Assembly: GCF_003391135.1 (NCBI RefSeq)
Contig: NZ_CP031455.1
Span: forward strand, 7,901,501-7,965,500
Reading direction: 5' to 3'
DNA length: 64,000 nucleotides
From: Streptoverticillium olivoreticuli subsp. olivoreticuli
Lineage (GTDB): Bacteria > Actinomycetota > Actinomycetes > Streptomycetales > Streptomycetaceae
In this document: piece after piece, positions 1 through 15,796 of the stretch
How the letters are laid out: each line of letters opens with the position of its first letter
Position numbering within the stretch: position 1 is the first letter of the stretch
Translations under genes and position numbers: made by a program
The notes under the pieces: model-generated
Told to the model about the DNA's origin: nothing
What the model saw: only the letters and a program-made list of their open reading frames with translations
Databases searched by the model: none

Positions 1-1
1 G

Positions 2-499
2 AAGCTCTCCTTCCGAGGTGTCGGCAACGCGCTCAACAAGATGGACCGGGCCAACAAGGTCATCGGCGACTACGAGGCCAAGGCCAAGAAGGCCGGCGAG
101 GGCCTGGGCGCCAACAAGGGCGCCGAGGTCAGCATCGTGCGCTGGAACCCGGACGGCCCCAGCTGGATGGAGAAGAAGCAGTTCGCGAGCGGGGTCGCCC
201 TCGACATGGGCCTGAAGCGGCCCAAGGCGCAGGACAAGGACGGCAACGCGCACGCGCCCGCGCTGAGCCTGGAGAAGATCAACGAGATCGACGGCGACTG
301 GCTGTTCCTCTCCACGCTCACCTCGGACGGTGAGAAGGCGCTGAAGGACGTGCAGGAAAAGCCCGCGTACAAGGACCTGAACGCCGTCAAGAAGAACCAC
401 GCCGTGACCGTGAACGGTTCGGTCTGGTCGACGCGCGGCGGCCCGATCGCGAGCGAGGTCGTCGTGGACGACATCACCAAGGCGCTGTCGAAGTCCTGA
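2..499 (+). CDS. Siderophore ABC transporter substrate-binding protein, C-terminal part
   Basis: The open frame runs in from the left edge, so the N-terminus, lipobox and first lobe are missing; about 165 residues remain. The visible part has the C-terminal-lobe pattern of FecB/FepB-type binding proteins. A conserved W follows SIVRWNPDG, a DWLFLST strand is present, and the end has the usual NAVKKNHAVTV...VWSTRGGP layout followed by a short helix. The protein would capture ferric siderophore outside the membrane and hand it to a FecCD permease. A fused FecCD permease and a siderophore NRPS lie just downstream, so the likely ligand is the catecholate made by this locus. The gene ends in TGA, followed by a strong hairpin. 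The family is secure; the ligand is inferred from context. Confidence 0.85.
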   Translation, partial: KLSFRGVGNALNKMDRANKVIGDYEAKAKKAGEGLGANKGAEVSIVRWNPDGPSWMEKKQFASGVALDMGLKRPKAQDKDGNAHAPALSLEKINEIDGDWLFLSTLTSDGEKALKDVQEKPAYKDLNAVKKNHAVTVNGSVWSTRGGPIASEVVVDDITKALSKS

Positions 500-518
500 C
501 CCGGACGGCGGCGCCGGA

Positions 519-557
519 CGGGCGGGAAGGGACCGGAAGCGGTTCCCTTCCCGCCCG
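519..557. terminator. Bidirectional terminator hairpin
   Basis: A perfect 14-bp GC-rich stem (519-532 with 544-557) and an 11-nt loop sit between two convergent genes. Its position suits termination from both sides. There is no U-run, as is usual in Streptomyces. Confidence 0.75.
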
Positions 558-560
558 GTG

Positions 561-1685
561 CTACGCCCCGGCGAAGTCCGCGGCCGTCCAGGCCATGCCT
601 ATCGCCCCGTCCAGCAGGGCCTGTTCGCCCCGGGGCGAGACCGCCGCATCCGCGAACTCCGCCTCGTGCGGACCGCAGGCGCCGCCCGTGATGTCCAGCA
701 CCGGATGGATCGACGGCACGACGTGCGAGACATTGCCCATGTCCGTGCAGGCGAACGCCTCCCGGCGCTCGGGCTCGGGCCGCCCCAGCGCCCGTGCGTT
801 CTCCTGCCAGAGGGCGATGAGCCGCGCGTCCGTGCGGAAGTCGAGGTAGTCCGGCTCGGGGCGGGTGAGCTCCACCTCGCAGCCGGTGGCCAGCGCGCCC
901 GCGCGGAAGCACGCCTCGACGCGCTCGCGCAGCTCCCGCAGATCCTCCGCGGCCGAGGCGCGGATCTCGTACTCCGCGGTCGCCCGGTCGGGGATCACGT
1001 TCGGCGCCGTGCCCGCGCCCGTCGTCACCCCGTGCACCTTCCACTGCGGCGGCAGCTGCTGGCGCAGCAGCCCCAGCGCGACCTGAGCGACCGTCAGGGC
1101 GTCGGCGGCGTTGCGGCCCTCGTGCGGATCGAGGCTCGGGTGGGCGGCCCTGCCGGTGTACGTCACGGACAGGGTGCCCAGCGCGAACGAGCGGAACTCC
1201 GCTACCTCGAACGGGCACGGGTGCACCATCATCGCCGCGTCCACGCCGTCGAACGCGCCGGCCTCCAGCAGCAGCGCCTTGCCCGCGCCGCGCTCCTCGG
1301 CCGGGGTGCCCAGGACCCGTACGGTCAGGCCCAGTTCGTCGGCGTGCGGGGCCAGGGCGAGCGCCGCGCCGAGCCCGGCGGCGGCGATCAGGTTGTGGCC
1401 GCAGGCGTGCCCGAGGTCCGGCAGCGCGTCGTACTCGCAGGCGATGGCCACGGTCACCGGGCCCGAACCGGCCGTCGCGCAGAACGCGGTGTCCAGGCCG
1501 TACGCGGGGGCGGTGACCGAAAAGCCGTGCCCGCGCAGGAAGTCGGCGCACCAGGTGGCGGCGCGGTGCTCGGCGAACGCCGTCTCCGGGTGGGCGTGGA
1601 TGCGGCGGCTCAGCGCGAGCAGGTCCTCGCGGTGGGCGAGCACGCGTGCGCGCAGGGCGGGTTTGAGGCCGTCGGCCGCGGTCAT
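561..1685 (-). CDS. M20 family amidohydrolase (metallopeptidase)
   Basis: A 374-residue protein of the M20 aminoacylase/amidohydrolase family (HipO/AbgB-like). It cleaves amide bonds in N-acyl amino acids or short peptides using bound metal. The N-terminal half has the metal-binding segment CEYDALPDLGHACGHN and the catalytic pair in TPAEERGAGK. A central dimerisation domain follows (AAHPSLDPHEGRNA), and a late His/Glu segment closes the site. The start at 1685 is chosen because AGGAG sits just upstream; the open frame extends to 1730 without a ribosome site. The gene is divergent from the siderophore NRPS and shares its iron box, so it is probably iron-regulated. A role in siderophore turnover or precursor processing is inferred; the substrate cannot be read from the sequence. 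Confidence 0.85.
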   Translation of the reverse strand: MTAADGLKPALRARVLAHREDLLALSRRIHAHPETAFAEHRAATWCADFLRGHGFSVTAPAYGLDTAFCATAGSGPVTVAIACEYDALPDLGHACGHNLIAAAGLGAALALAPHADELGLTVRVLGTPAEERGAGKALLLEAGAFDGVDAAMMVHPCPFEVAEFRSFALGTLSVTYTGRAAHPSLDPHEGRNAADALTVAQVALGLLRQQLPPQWKVHGVTTGAGTAPNVIPDRATAEYEIRASAAEDLRELRERVEACFRAGALATGCEVELTRPEPDYLDFRTDARLIALWQENARALGRPEPERREAFACTDMGNVSHVVPSIHPVLDITGGACGPHEAEFADAAVSPRGEQALLDGAIGMAWTAADFAGA

Positions 1686-1743
1686 GGTCTGGCTCCTGTT
1701 CGTCGTACCCGCTTTCGAAAGCACTCTCACGGGCAGTCAAAAA

Positions 1744-1762
1744 ATAGCTTAGGCTTACCTAA
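1744..1762. promoter_or_regulatory. Iron box (DmdR1/IdeR-type operator)
   Basis: This 19-bp site matches the recalled consensus TTAGGTTAGGCTAACCTAA at 16 of 19 positions. It also lies within a 20-bp imperfect palindrome (1746-1765). It sits about 60 bp from the starts of both divergent genes (amidohydrolase and NRPS), placed to repress both when Fe2+ is plentiful. Confidence 0.9.
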
Positions 1763-1825
1763 GCTGACATACCGGGGGGTACCGGTGTGCCCAGATCGCC
1801 GTCGTCCAACGGGAGTTCCCACACC

Positions 1826-9001
<7,176 letters not shown>

Positions 9002-9005
9002 CCCC

Positions 9006-9206
9006 ATGAGCGACGCACCCACCAACCCCTTCGACGGCGACGGAGAGTTCTACGCCCTCGTCAACGACGAGGGCCGGCACAGCCTGTGGCCGGGGTTCGC
9101 CGCCGTGCCCGGCGGCTGGACCATCGCCCACGGCCCCTGCGAGCGGCAGACCGCCCTCGACTGGATCACCGAGCACTGGACCGACCTGACCCCGGCAGCC
9201 CGGTGA
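9006..9206 (+). CDS. MbtH-like protein
   Basis: A 66-residue protein with the family hallmarks: an N-terminal NPFD, then LVNDEGRHSLWP, a GW pair and the C-terminal ALDWITEHWTDL helix. MbtH proteins bind adenylation domains and make them soluble and active. The gene starts 4 bp after the NRPS stop, so it is translationally linked to its likely client. It overlaps the next gene in GTGA. Confidence 0.96.
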   Translation: MSDAPTNPFDGDGEFYALVNDEGRHSLWPGFAAVPGGWTIAHGPCERQTALDWITEHWTDLTPAAR

Positions 9207-10624
9207 GGGGCATACCGCCGCGCATCGCCGTCGTGATCGTCTACACGGCGGCGATGTGCATGAACGGGCTCGACTCCACCATCGTCAACCCCGCGCTGCT
9301 CACCATCGCCCGGGACTTCGGCGAACCGGTGTCGGCCGCCAACACCGTCGAGGTCGCCTTCCTGGTGGCGCTCGCCGTCGCCCTGCCCGTCGCGGGCTGG
9401 CTCGGCGACCGCTTCGGCACCAAGAGGGTCTTCCTCGGCGCGCTCACCGTCTTCACCGCGGCCTCCGCCGCCTGCGGCCTCGCCCAGGGCCTGACCGCGC
9501 TCGTGCTCGCCCGGGTCGTCCAGGGCATCGCGGGCGGCCTGCTCACCCCCGTCGGCATGACCCTGCTCTTCCGCGCCTTCCCGCCGCACGAGCGGATGAA
9601 GCTGTCGAAGGTGCTCATCGTGCCGACCGCCCTGATGCCGGCGCTCGGCCCGCCCCTGGGCGGCTTCCTCACCGAACACCTCTCCTGGCACTGGCTGTTC
9701 TTCGTCAACGTGCCGATCGGCGCGGCCGCCGTCCTGCTCGGCGTGCTCGGGCTGCGCGAACAGGTGGAGGGCACGGCGGGCGGCTTCGACCGCACGGGCT
9801 TCCTGCTCGCCACCCCCGCGCTCGGGCTCCTCACCTACGCGCTGGGCTTCGGCCCGGCGCACGGCTGGACCTCCCCGGGCATCGCCGTGAGCGCGGCCCT
9901 CGGACTCGTCCTCCTCGCTGCGGCCTGCGTCCACCAGCTCCGGACGGCCGACCCGCTGCTCGAACTGCGGCTCCTCGCCGACAAGGTGTTCGCCTCGGCC
10001 ACCGTCCTCGCCCTCGTCACCTCCGCCGGGCTGATGGGCGTCCTCTTCGCCTTCCCGCTGCTCTACCAGGCGGCGCTCGGCGCCTCCGCCCTGGACGCGG
10101 GGCTCAGCGTCTTCCCCGAGGCACTCGGCCTGATGCTGGCCTCGCAGGCCGTCGACCGGCTGCTGCCGCGCCTCGGCCCCCGGCTGCTCGCCGCGCCCGC
10201 CCTGATGCTGGCCACGGCCGTCTTCGCCGCCCTCGCGGTGCCGGGGGTCGCCGAGCACGCCTGGGCCGTACGGGCCCTGATGTTCTGCGTCGGACTCGTG
10301 CTCGGCACGGCCGTGCTCACCGTCCAGATCGCCGGGTTCGCGGACGTGCCGCCCCCGGCCATGGGCCAGGCGATGGGGCTGTTCACCATCGTCCGCACGC
10401 TCGGCGGCGCGCTGGGCATCGCCGTCACCGCGGCCGTGATCTCCGCCGCGGGCGGCTCCGACGCGCACGACGCGACCCCCGGGCCGTACCGGGCGGCGAT
10501 CCTCACGACGGCGGGACTGGTCGCGCTGGGGACGCTGTGCGCACTCCGGCTGCCCAGGGAAGCCCCCGCCCCGCCGTCCTTCGACGACGAGCCGGAGGAT
10601 CTGGAGGCCCGGGCCGCGGCCTGA
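9203..10624 (+). CDS. MFS transporter, probable siderophore exporter
   Basis: A 473-residue integral membrane protein of the major facilitator superfamily, DHA2/EmrB-like. The first segment carries D in MNGLDSTIVNPAL. The loop between helices 2 and 3 has GDRFGTKRVFL (motif A), and ARVVQGIAGGLLTPVG has the antiporter-type motif C character. About 14 hydrophobic segments can be counted. The GTG start at 9203 overlaps the MbtH stop (GTGA); longer upstream reading in this frame is only the shadow of MbtH. Coupling to the NRPS-MbtH pair makes export of the finished siderophore the likely role, as for EntS or YmfD in other catecholate systems. The substrate is inferred from context. Confidence 0.9.
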   Translation: MRGIPPRIAVVIVYTAAMCMNGLDSTIVNPALLTIARDFGEPVSAANTVEVAFLVALAVALPVAGWLGDRFGTKRVFLGALTVFTAASAACGLAQGLTALVLARVVQGIAGGLLTPVGMTLLFRAFPPHERMKLSKVLIVPTALMPALGPPLGGFLTEHLSWHWLFFVNVPIGAAAVLLGVLGLREQVEGTAGGFDRTGFLLATPALGLLTYALGFGPAHGWTSPGIAVSAALGLVLLAAACVHQLRTADPLLELRLLADKVFASATVLALVTSAGLMGVLFAFPLLYQAALGASALDAGLSVFPEALGLMLASQAVDRLLPRLGPRLLAAPALMLATAVFAALAVPGVAEHAWAVRALMFCVGLVLGTAVLTVQIAGFADVPPPAMGQAMGLFTIVRTLGGALGIAVTAAVISAAGGSDAHDATPGPYRAAILTTAGLVALGTLCALRLPREAPAPPSFDDEPEDLEARAAA

Positions 10625-10637
10625 TCCGCGGGACTTT

Positions 10638-10673
10638 CCGCGGCCGGCGCGCTCAGCCGCGCGCCGGCCGCGG
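10638..10673. terminator. Bidirectional terminator overlapping the esterase stop codon
   Basis: A perfect 15-bp stem (10638-10652 with 10659-10673) has a 6-nt loop. The stop codon of the minus-strand esterase (10653-10655) lies in the loop, so the hairpin doubles as the last codons of that gene. Confidence 0.8.
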
Positions 10674-11888
10674 ACCCAGCAGCCCGGCGAGCCCCGCGGC
10701 GAGCCCGCCACGCCAGCAGGCGTAGTCGTGGCCGCCGTTGAACTCCTCGTACGCCACCTCGTAGCCGCGCGCCCTGAGCACATCGCGCAGGTGCCGGTTC
10801 TGGGGGAGCAGCATCCACTCCTGCAGCCCCACCTCCAGCCGGAAGCGGACCGGCAGCCTCTCGCGCAGCGCGTACTGCCGGGTCAGCCACTCGCTGCCGC
10901 TGTCGAACTCGGTCCCGTCGGGCCACCAGAAGGACCCCGACTGCGACAGCGCGTTCCCGAACCGCTCCGGCCTGCGGAACGCCGCGAACGCCGCCGTCAG
11001 CCCTCCCGCGCTCTGCCCCGCGACGACCGTGCGCCCCGGATCCGCCGTCACGCCGTACCGCTCCGCGGCCCACGGCAGCAGCACGTCCGCCAGCCAGTCC
11101 ACGAACTTCTCGCTGCAACTGAGGTCCGCCATCCGCCGGTCCCGGCCCATGGTGTCCACCAGCAGCGCGACCGTCGGCTCGACGGCCCGCTCCGCGTGCA
11201 GGTTGTCCAGCGTGTCGCCGAAGCCCAGCACGGGCCCCCACATCTCGCCGTCCAGCACCACGGCCACGGCGTACGGGCCGCTCTCCGCGCCCCCGTGACC
11301 GGCGGGCAGACACACCGTCACCCGCCTCCCGTCGACCTCCGCCGCCACCCGCTCGCCCCGCGCCACGTCCGTGCGCGGCAGCGCCCAGGGCTGCGCGGGC
11401 GCGTCGGGGAGCTCCAGCACGGACGACGGGTGACGGCCGTCGCGCGACGGCAGCGGGGGGCGGGTGCTCAGCGGGTCGGGCACGGCCGAGTCCAGCACGC
11501 GCAGCCACGCCGGACGGTCCGTCCGCAGCGTCTCCTCGCGGGGCCCGTGCGCCACGAAGAACTGGTACGCGGCCCGGTGGTCGGCCCGCAGCCGGTGGCC
11601 GATCGCCCACACGTCGGTGCCGGGCACCCTGGCCATCAGATGCGGGCTCAGGTCATGGGCGTGCCGGTCCTTGTCGGTGACCGTGTGCAGCAGGGCCAGG
11701 ACGTCGGTGGCGGGCCGCCGGGGATCGTCCCGCCGGAGAAAGGTGACGAGGCGGTAGGAGGGGTCGGTGGCGTCGGGCTCGACGAGGGGTGTGCCGGTCG
11801 CCGCGGCGCGCTGCCAGAAGTCTTCGAGGGCGTGCGGCCTGCCCTGTCGAACGGCTTCCGCGAGCTCGCGGAGTATCGGGCTCTGCAT
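10653..11888 (-). CDS. Enterochelin esterase-like siderophore hydrolase (Fes family)
   Basis: A 411-residue alpha/beta hydrolase. An N-terminal domain (SYRLVTFLRRDD... WAIGHRL) matches the Fes N-terminal beta region. The catalytic domain has the nucleophile in VAGQSAGGL (Ser about 293) and the final His in FNGGHDYACW (about 387). Fes enzymes cut the ester backbone of cyclic tri-catecholates in the cytoplasm to release iron. The NRPS here ends in a TE that should make a trimeric ester, so the two functions fit. The start at 11888 is preferred because AGGAG lies 8 nt upstream; the ATG at 11894 is too close to it. The gene is divergent from the permease, and the iron box between them probably controls both. 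Confidence 0.92.
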   Translation of the reverse strand: MQSPILRELAEAVRQGRPHALEDFWQRAAATGTPLVEPDATDPSYRLVTFLRRDDPRRPATDVLALLHTVTDKDRHAHDLSPHLMARVPGTDVWAIGHRLRADHRAAYQFFVAHGPREETLRTDRPAWLRVLDSAVPDPLSTRPPLPSRDGRHPSSVLELPDAPAQPWALPRTDVARGERVAAEVDGRRVTVCLPAGHGGAESGPYAVAVVLDGEMWGPVLGFGDTLDNLHAERAVEPTVALLVDTMGRDRRMADLSCSEKFVDWLADVLLPWAAERYGVTADPGRTVVAGQSAGGLTAAFAAFRRPERFGNALSQSGSFWWPDGTEFDSGSEWLTRQYALRERLPVRFRLEVGLQEWMLLPQNRHLRDVLRARGYEVAYEEFNGGHDYACWRGGLAAGLAGLLGPRPARG

Positions 11889-12016
11889 CTCCATGGCTCC
11901 TCTGTTCCTGTTGAACGTCGTTGGGGAGGAGTCCGCCGCATTCCCGTCCTCGCCGCCTCTTTCCCCCGGCCACCTCCCCCGGAGGTGCCCCCCAAGCCGC
12001 CAACAGTACATATCAA

Positions 12017-12035
12017 TTAGGCTAGCCTTACCTTA
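12017..12035. promoter_or_regulatory. Iron box overlapping the permease start codon
   Basis: This 19-bp site matches TTAGGTTAGGCTAACCTAA at 15 of 19 positions. It ends on the first base of the ATG at 12035 and is about 130 bp upstream of the esterase start. A repressor here would block both divergent transcripts. The overlap with the start codon suggests a leaderless permease mRNA or a later true start. Confidence 0.85.
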
Positions 12036-14227
12036 TGACTCTGTCGCAAGTGGGCCCCCCGGAGGTGCGGTCCGTCCGCCAACCGCCCCGGACGGGGCGC
12101 TCGCACGGGAACCGGGCCCTCCTGGCCGCCACCGCCGCCCTCGCGCTGGCCGTCCTCGTGCTGACGGCCCTCTCGTTGTCCGTGGGCGCGGGCGAGGTCG
12201 GCCCCGGCGACGTCCTGGACTACGTCCTGGGGCGCAACGGCGCGCGCGACAGCTCCCGTCTCTCCCTGGTGGTCGGCGACCTGCGGATCCCGCGTACGCT
12301 CACCGCCCTGCTCGTCGGCGCGGGACTCGGCACCGCCGGCTGCCTGCTCCAGGCGGTCACCCGCAACCCGCTCGCGGAGACGGGCCTGCTCGGCGTCAAC
12401 GCGGGCGCCTCGCTCGGCGTCGTCGCGGGCATCATCCTCCTCGGCGTCCAGAGCAGCTACGGCTATCTGCTGTGGGCCTTCGGCGGCGCGGTGCTGGCCA
12501 GTGCGCTCGTGCTGCTCATCGCGGGCCGCCGGGGCGGGGGTTCGCCGATGCGGCTCGTGCTCGCCGGGTCCGCGCTGGGCGCCACGTTCGGCGGCGTCAC
12601 CAGTGTGCTGATCGTGAACTCCGCAGAGGCGTACGACCGGTTCCGCTTCTGGGTGCTGGGGTCGCTCGCGGGCGTCGAGGGCTTCGGGAAGCTCGAGGCA
12701 CTCGTGCCCGTGCTCGCCGTGGGCTTCGTCGTGGCGCTGCTGATCGCCCGCCCGCTGTCGGCGCTGGCGCTCGGTGACGACCTCGCCCGTGGCCTCGGCC
12801 ACCGGCCGGGCGCCGTCCGCGTGGTGGTGGCCGTGGCGGTCACGCTGCTCACCGCCTCGTCCGTGGCGCTCGTCGGGCCGATCTCCTTCCTCGGGCTGCT
12901 CGCCGGCTTCCTCGCCCGTGCGATCACCGGCCCCCGGCTGCTCCCGCAGATCGGGCTCGCCGGGCTCATCGGGGCGGGCGTGCTGACCGGGTCCGACATC
13001 CTCGCCCGGGTGGTCTCCCGGCCGTTCGAGGCGCCCGTCTCCGTCATCATCGCCCTCTTCGGCGCGCCCGTCCTGATCGGCATCGTCCGCTCCGAGCGGC
13101 TGGGCGCGATGGGCATGACGGACCCCGCCACCGCCGAGAGCGCCCCGCCCGGGCGCCGCCTCGTCCCCGCGCTGCCGCGCCCGCGCCCGTCCGGGAAGCG
13201 GGCCGAGAGCCTGGTCGTACGCCGCGGCGTCCTGTCGTTCCTCGTGCCGCGCCGGGCGGCGGCCGCCGGACTGGCCCTGGCCGCGCTGCTGGTGGGGGCC
13301 GTGGTCCTGTCCGCGTACGCGGGGCAGAGCGAGATGGGGCTCGGCCGTACGTTCAGCGCGGTCTTCGGTTCGGGGGACCGCTTCGACGTGCTGCTGGTGC
13401 AGAAGTTCCGCCTCGGCCGGATCGTCGCCGGGCTGGCCGCGGGCGCGGCCCTCGGCCTCGCGGGCTGCCTGACCCAGACGCTCGCCCGGAACCGGCTCGC
13501 CACCCCCGAACTCCTCGGCGTCAACGACGGGGCCACCGCCGCCGTCCTGCTGTCCGCGACGCTCAGCGGCACGTTCGGCGCCTGGTGGGCCGGCCCGGTC
13601 GGCGCGCTCGCCGCCGTCCTCGTCGTCACCACCGTCTCCGGCGGCCTCGGGCAGCGCGGCTACCGCGTCCTCGTCGTGGGCCTGGCCATGTCGGCGCTCG
13701 CCTCCGCCGTCACCCAGGTCGTGCTCTCCCGACGCTCCCTGAACTCCGCGAGCTCGCTCTACGTGTGGACCTCGGGCAGCCTCAACGGCCGCAGCTACTC
13801 CGTGGCCGTGCCGGTGCTCATCGGGCTGGCCGTGCTCGTCCCGCTCGCCCTCGTCGTCGCCCGGCAGCTCAACGTGCTGCGCTTCGACGACTCCACGGCG
13901 GCGTCGCTGGGCGTCGCGCCGGGACGGGTGCGGCTGGTCTGCATGCTGCTCGCGGTGGGTCTCGCGGGGCTCGCGGTGGGCATCTGCGGGCCGGTGGGCT
14001 TCGTGGCGCTGGCGTCACCGGTGATCGCGGGGCGGCTCACGGGGCCGCTGCGGGTGCCTCTGCTCTCTTCCATGCTGGTCGGCTCCGCCCTGGTCGTCCT
14101 GGCGGACACGGTGGGGCGTGTGGTGCTGGACGGTGTGGAGATTCCGGTGGGGATCGTGACGACCGTGCTGGGCGGGCCTTTCCTGCTCTGGGTGCTGCTG
14201 GGCCGGTCGGCGGCGACGCGCGTCTAG
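12035..14227 (+). CDS. Fused FecCD-type iron-siderophore permease
   Basis: A 730-residue protein in which two complete FecCD permease units are joined, as in FhuB. The first half (about 30-350) contains GVNAGASLG and the second (about 400-725) contains GVNDGATAA; each has about 10 hydrophobic helices. A charged linker (about 360-400) joins them. The duplicated signature RNPLAETGLLG / RNRLATPELLG lies in equivalent positions. It would form the whole membrane channel for ferric-siderophore uptake, working with the binding protein at the left edge. An ATPase is not visible in the window. The start is uncertain because the iron box covers the ATG and no clear ribosome site precedes it; a GTG at 12065 is an alternative. 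Confidence 0.93.
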   Translation: MTLSQVGPPEVRSVRQPPRTGRSHGNRALLAATAALALAVLVLTALSLSVGAGEVGPGDVLDYVLGRNGARDSSRLSLVVGDLRIPRTLTALLVGAGLGTAGCLLQAVTRNPLAETGLLGVNAGASLGVVAGIILLGVQSSYGYLLWAFGGAVLASALVLLIAGRRGGGSPMRLVLAGSALGATFGGVTSVLIVNSAEAYDRFRFWVLGSLAGVEGFGKLEALVPVLAVGFVVALLIARPLSALALGDDLARGLGHRPGAVRVVVAVAVTLLTASSVALVGPISFLGLLAGFLARAITGPRLLPQIGLAGLIGAGVLTGSDILARVVSRPFEAPVSVIIALFGAPVLIGIVRSERLGAMGMTDPATAESAPPGRRLVPALPRPRPSGKRAESLVVRRGVLSFLVPRRAAAAGLALAALLVGAVVLSAYAGQSEMGLGRTFSAVFGSGDRFDVLLVQKFRLGRIVAGLAAGAALGLAGCLTQTLARNRLATPELLGVNDGATAAVLLSATLSGTFGAWWAGPVGALAAVLVVTTVSGGLGQRGYRVLVVGLAMSALASAVTQVVLSRRSLNSASSLYVWTSGSLNGRSYSVAVPVLIGLAVLVPLALVVARQLNVLRFDDSTAASLGVAPGRVRLVCMLLAVGLAGLAVGICGPVGFVALASPVIAGRLTGPLRVPLLSSMLVGSALVVLADTVGRVVLDGVEIPVGIVTTVLGGPFLLWVLLGRSAATRV

Positions 14228-14470
14228 CGCCGGCTCGGTGGCCGGTCCGGGCGGGCGCAGGCCCCGGCTCCACCGCGGTGGGCACCCGCCGAAGCCTGTG
14301 GTTCCGGCCGGGGGTTGCTCCCGGGGAAACGCGATATCAGATGGCCGCGCCCTCTCGCCGTCAGCACTTCAAGGCCCCATCACCCGTTAGTGGTGCGGAT
14401 TTCGCCACGTGAGGCGACGGGTGCAACGATGCGCTCGCCCGAACCGACTATCAGAGTAACTGGAGCCTGA

Positions 14471-15403
14471 ATGCAGCGATGTGGGGGAGCATCGGCCGGC
14501 CGCTGGGGAGCGGCGATGATCGCGTCGGCCACGGCCGTCGTCCTCGCGCTCCCGGCGCCCATGGCGGAGGCCGCCGGCGCGAGCGGCCCGCCGAAGGTCG
14601 CCGCGAAGGGCGCGTACCTGCTCGACAGCGGCGCCAACAAGCAGTTGTGGGCCAAGGAGGCGGACACCAGGCGGCAGATGGCCAGCACCACCAAGATCAT
14701 GACGGCGGTCGTGGTGCTCGACGCGCACGGGCTGGACCTCGACCGGCAGATCGCCGTCAAGCAGTCCTACCGCGACTACGTCGTACGCACCGGAGCGAGC
14801 ACGGCCGACCTCCGCACCGGCGACAAGCTGACGGTCAGGCAGCTGCTCTACGCGCTGATGCTGCCGTCCGGCTGTGACGCCGCCTACGCGCTGGCCGATT
14901 CCTTCGGCAGCGGTGACGACGAGGCGGCGCGCACCCGTTCGTTCATCTCCATGATGAACGAGAAGGCGTCCGAGCTCGGGCTGAGCCGCACCACCTACGA
15001 CTCCTTCGACGGGATCTCCTCCCGGGGCGGCAACCTCACCACCCCCCGCGATCTGGCGAAGCTCTCCCGGCACGCGCTGGGCAACCGCACCTTCCGCGAG
15101 GTCATGGGCGCCCTGAACACCCAGCAGAAGGCGACCAACGTCAACCGCCTCTACACCTGGTACAACACCAACAAGCTGCTCGGCTCCTACAAGGACGTCA
15201 TCGGCATCAAGACCGGCACCACCTCGGCCGCCGGCCCCTGTCTGGTCTTCGCCGCGCAGCGGCGCGGCCGCACCGTGGTCGGGGTGATCCTCAACGACGG
15301 CCCCGGCCGCTACCCCGACGCCGCCAGGATGCTGGACTATGCCTTCGGCAAGCACACCGAGCTGAACCTCCGCAAGCTCCCCCCGATGGCCCGCGAGGAC
15401 TGA
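14471..15403 (+). CDS. dacA: D-alanyl-D-alanine carboxypeptidase (S11, penicillin-binding)
   Basis: A 310-residue exported enzyme that trims the terminal D-Ala of peptidoglycan stem peptides. An N-terminal signal peptide (hydrophobic stretch ending near PMAEAAGA) precedes the catalytic domain. The three active-site motifs are visible: SxxK as STTK at 72-75, SGC at 133-135 in place of the common SGN, and KTG at 247-249. TGGAG upstream of the ATG supports this start. It follows the permease by a 243-bp gap with no gene, so it is probably a separate unit. A terminator hairpin follows. The gene symbol is generic; Streptomyces carries several paralogs. Confidence 0.92.
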   Translation: MQRCGGASAGRWGAAMIASATAVVLALPAPMAEAAGASGPPKVAAKGAYLLDSGANKQLWAKEADTRRQMASTTKIMTAVVVLDAHGLDLDRQIAVKQSYRDYVVRTGASTADLRTGDKLTVRQLLYALMLPSGCDAAYALADSFGSGDDEAARTRSFISMMNEKASELGLSRTTYDSFDGISSRGGNLTTPRDLAKLSRHALGNRTFREVMGALNTQQKATNVNRLYTWYNTNKLLGSYKDVIGIKTGTTSAAGPCLVFAAQRRGRTVVGVILNDGPGRYPDAARMLDYAFGKHTELNLRKLPPMARED

Positions 15404-15796
15404 GGCCACCCGCGCCACGGCGACCCGAAGAGCCCGGACCCCCGACAGGAGGTCCGGGCTCTCCGCATGTGGGGCCTTGTGTGAGTGTCCGTCACATCCC
15501 AGGAACCGGCACTGTTTTGTACCTGAACGAGTGAACCGTCGGACGGGAAGTGCCGGATGCCGAACTCCCCGGCACGCAGGGGGAGATAGAGTCCTTCCTG
15601 TCCGGAAACGGACATCGGACCCCCGCGTTCGCCGACGGTTGTACCGGACCGCACCGCCGCGCGCCGGGGCCCGCCACCCCCACCCCGACTCCTCGGCACG
15701 TCGCCGCCCACCCCTGCGGCCTTCGCATGCCCATGGGCCCTGCCCAAGAACGGGAGCGCACCCCCACCACTTCGTCCGCCGAACCCTGGAGGCGCC
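15404..15796. other. Intergenic region upstream of the ABC exporter
   Basis: It holds a terminator at 15429-15462 and then about 330 bp with no convincing gene. The exporter frame stays open upstream to 15550, but that stretch has no ribosome site and no domain-like sequence, so it is treated as leader or promoter DNA. Confidence 0.5.
15429..15462 (+). terminator. Terminator after the carboxypeptidase gene
   Basis: A perfect 12-bp stem (15429-15440 with 15451-15462) has a 10-nt loop and lies 26 bp past the stop codon. Confidence 0.8.
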
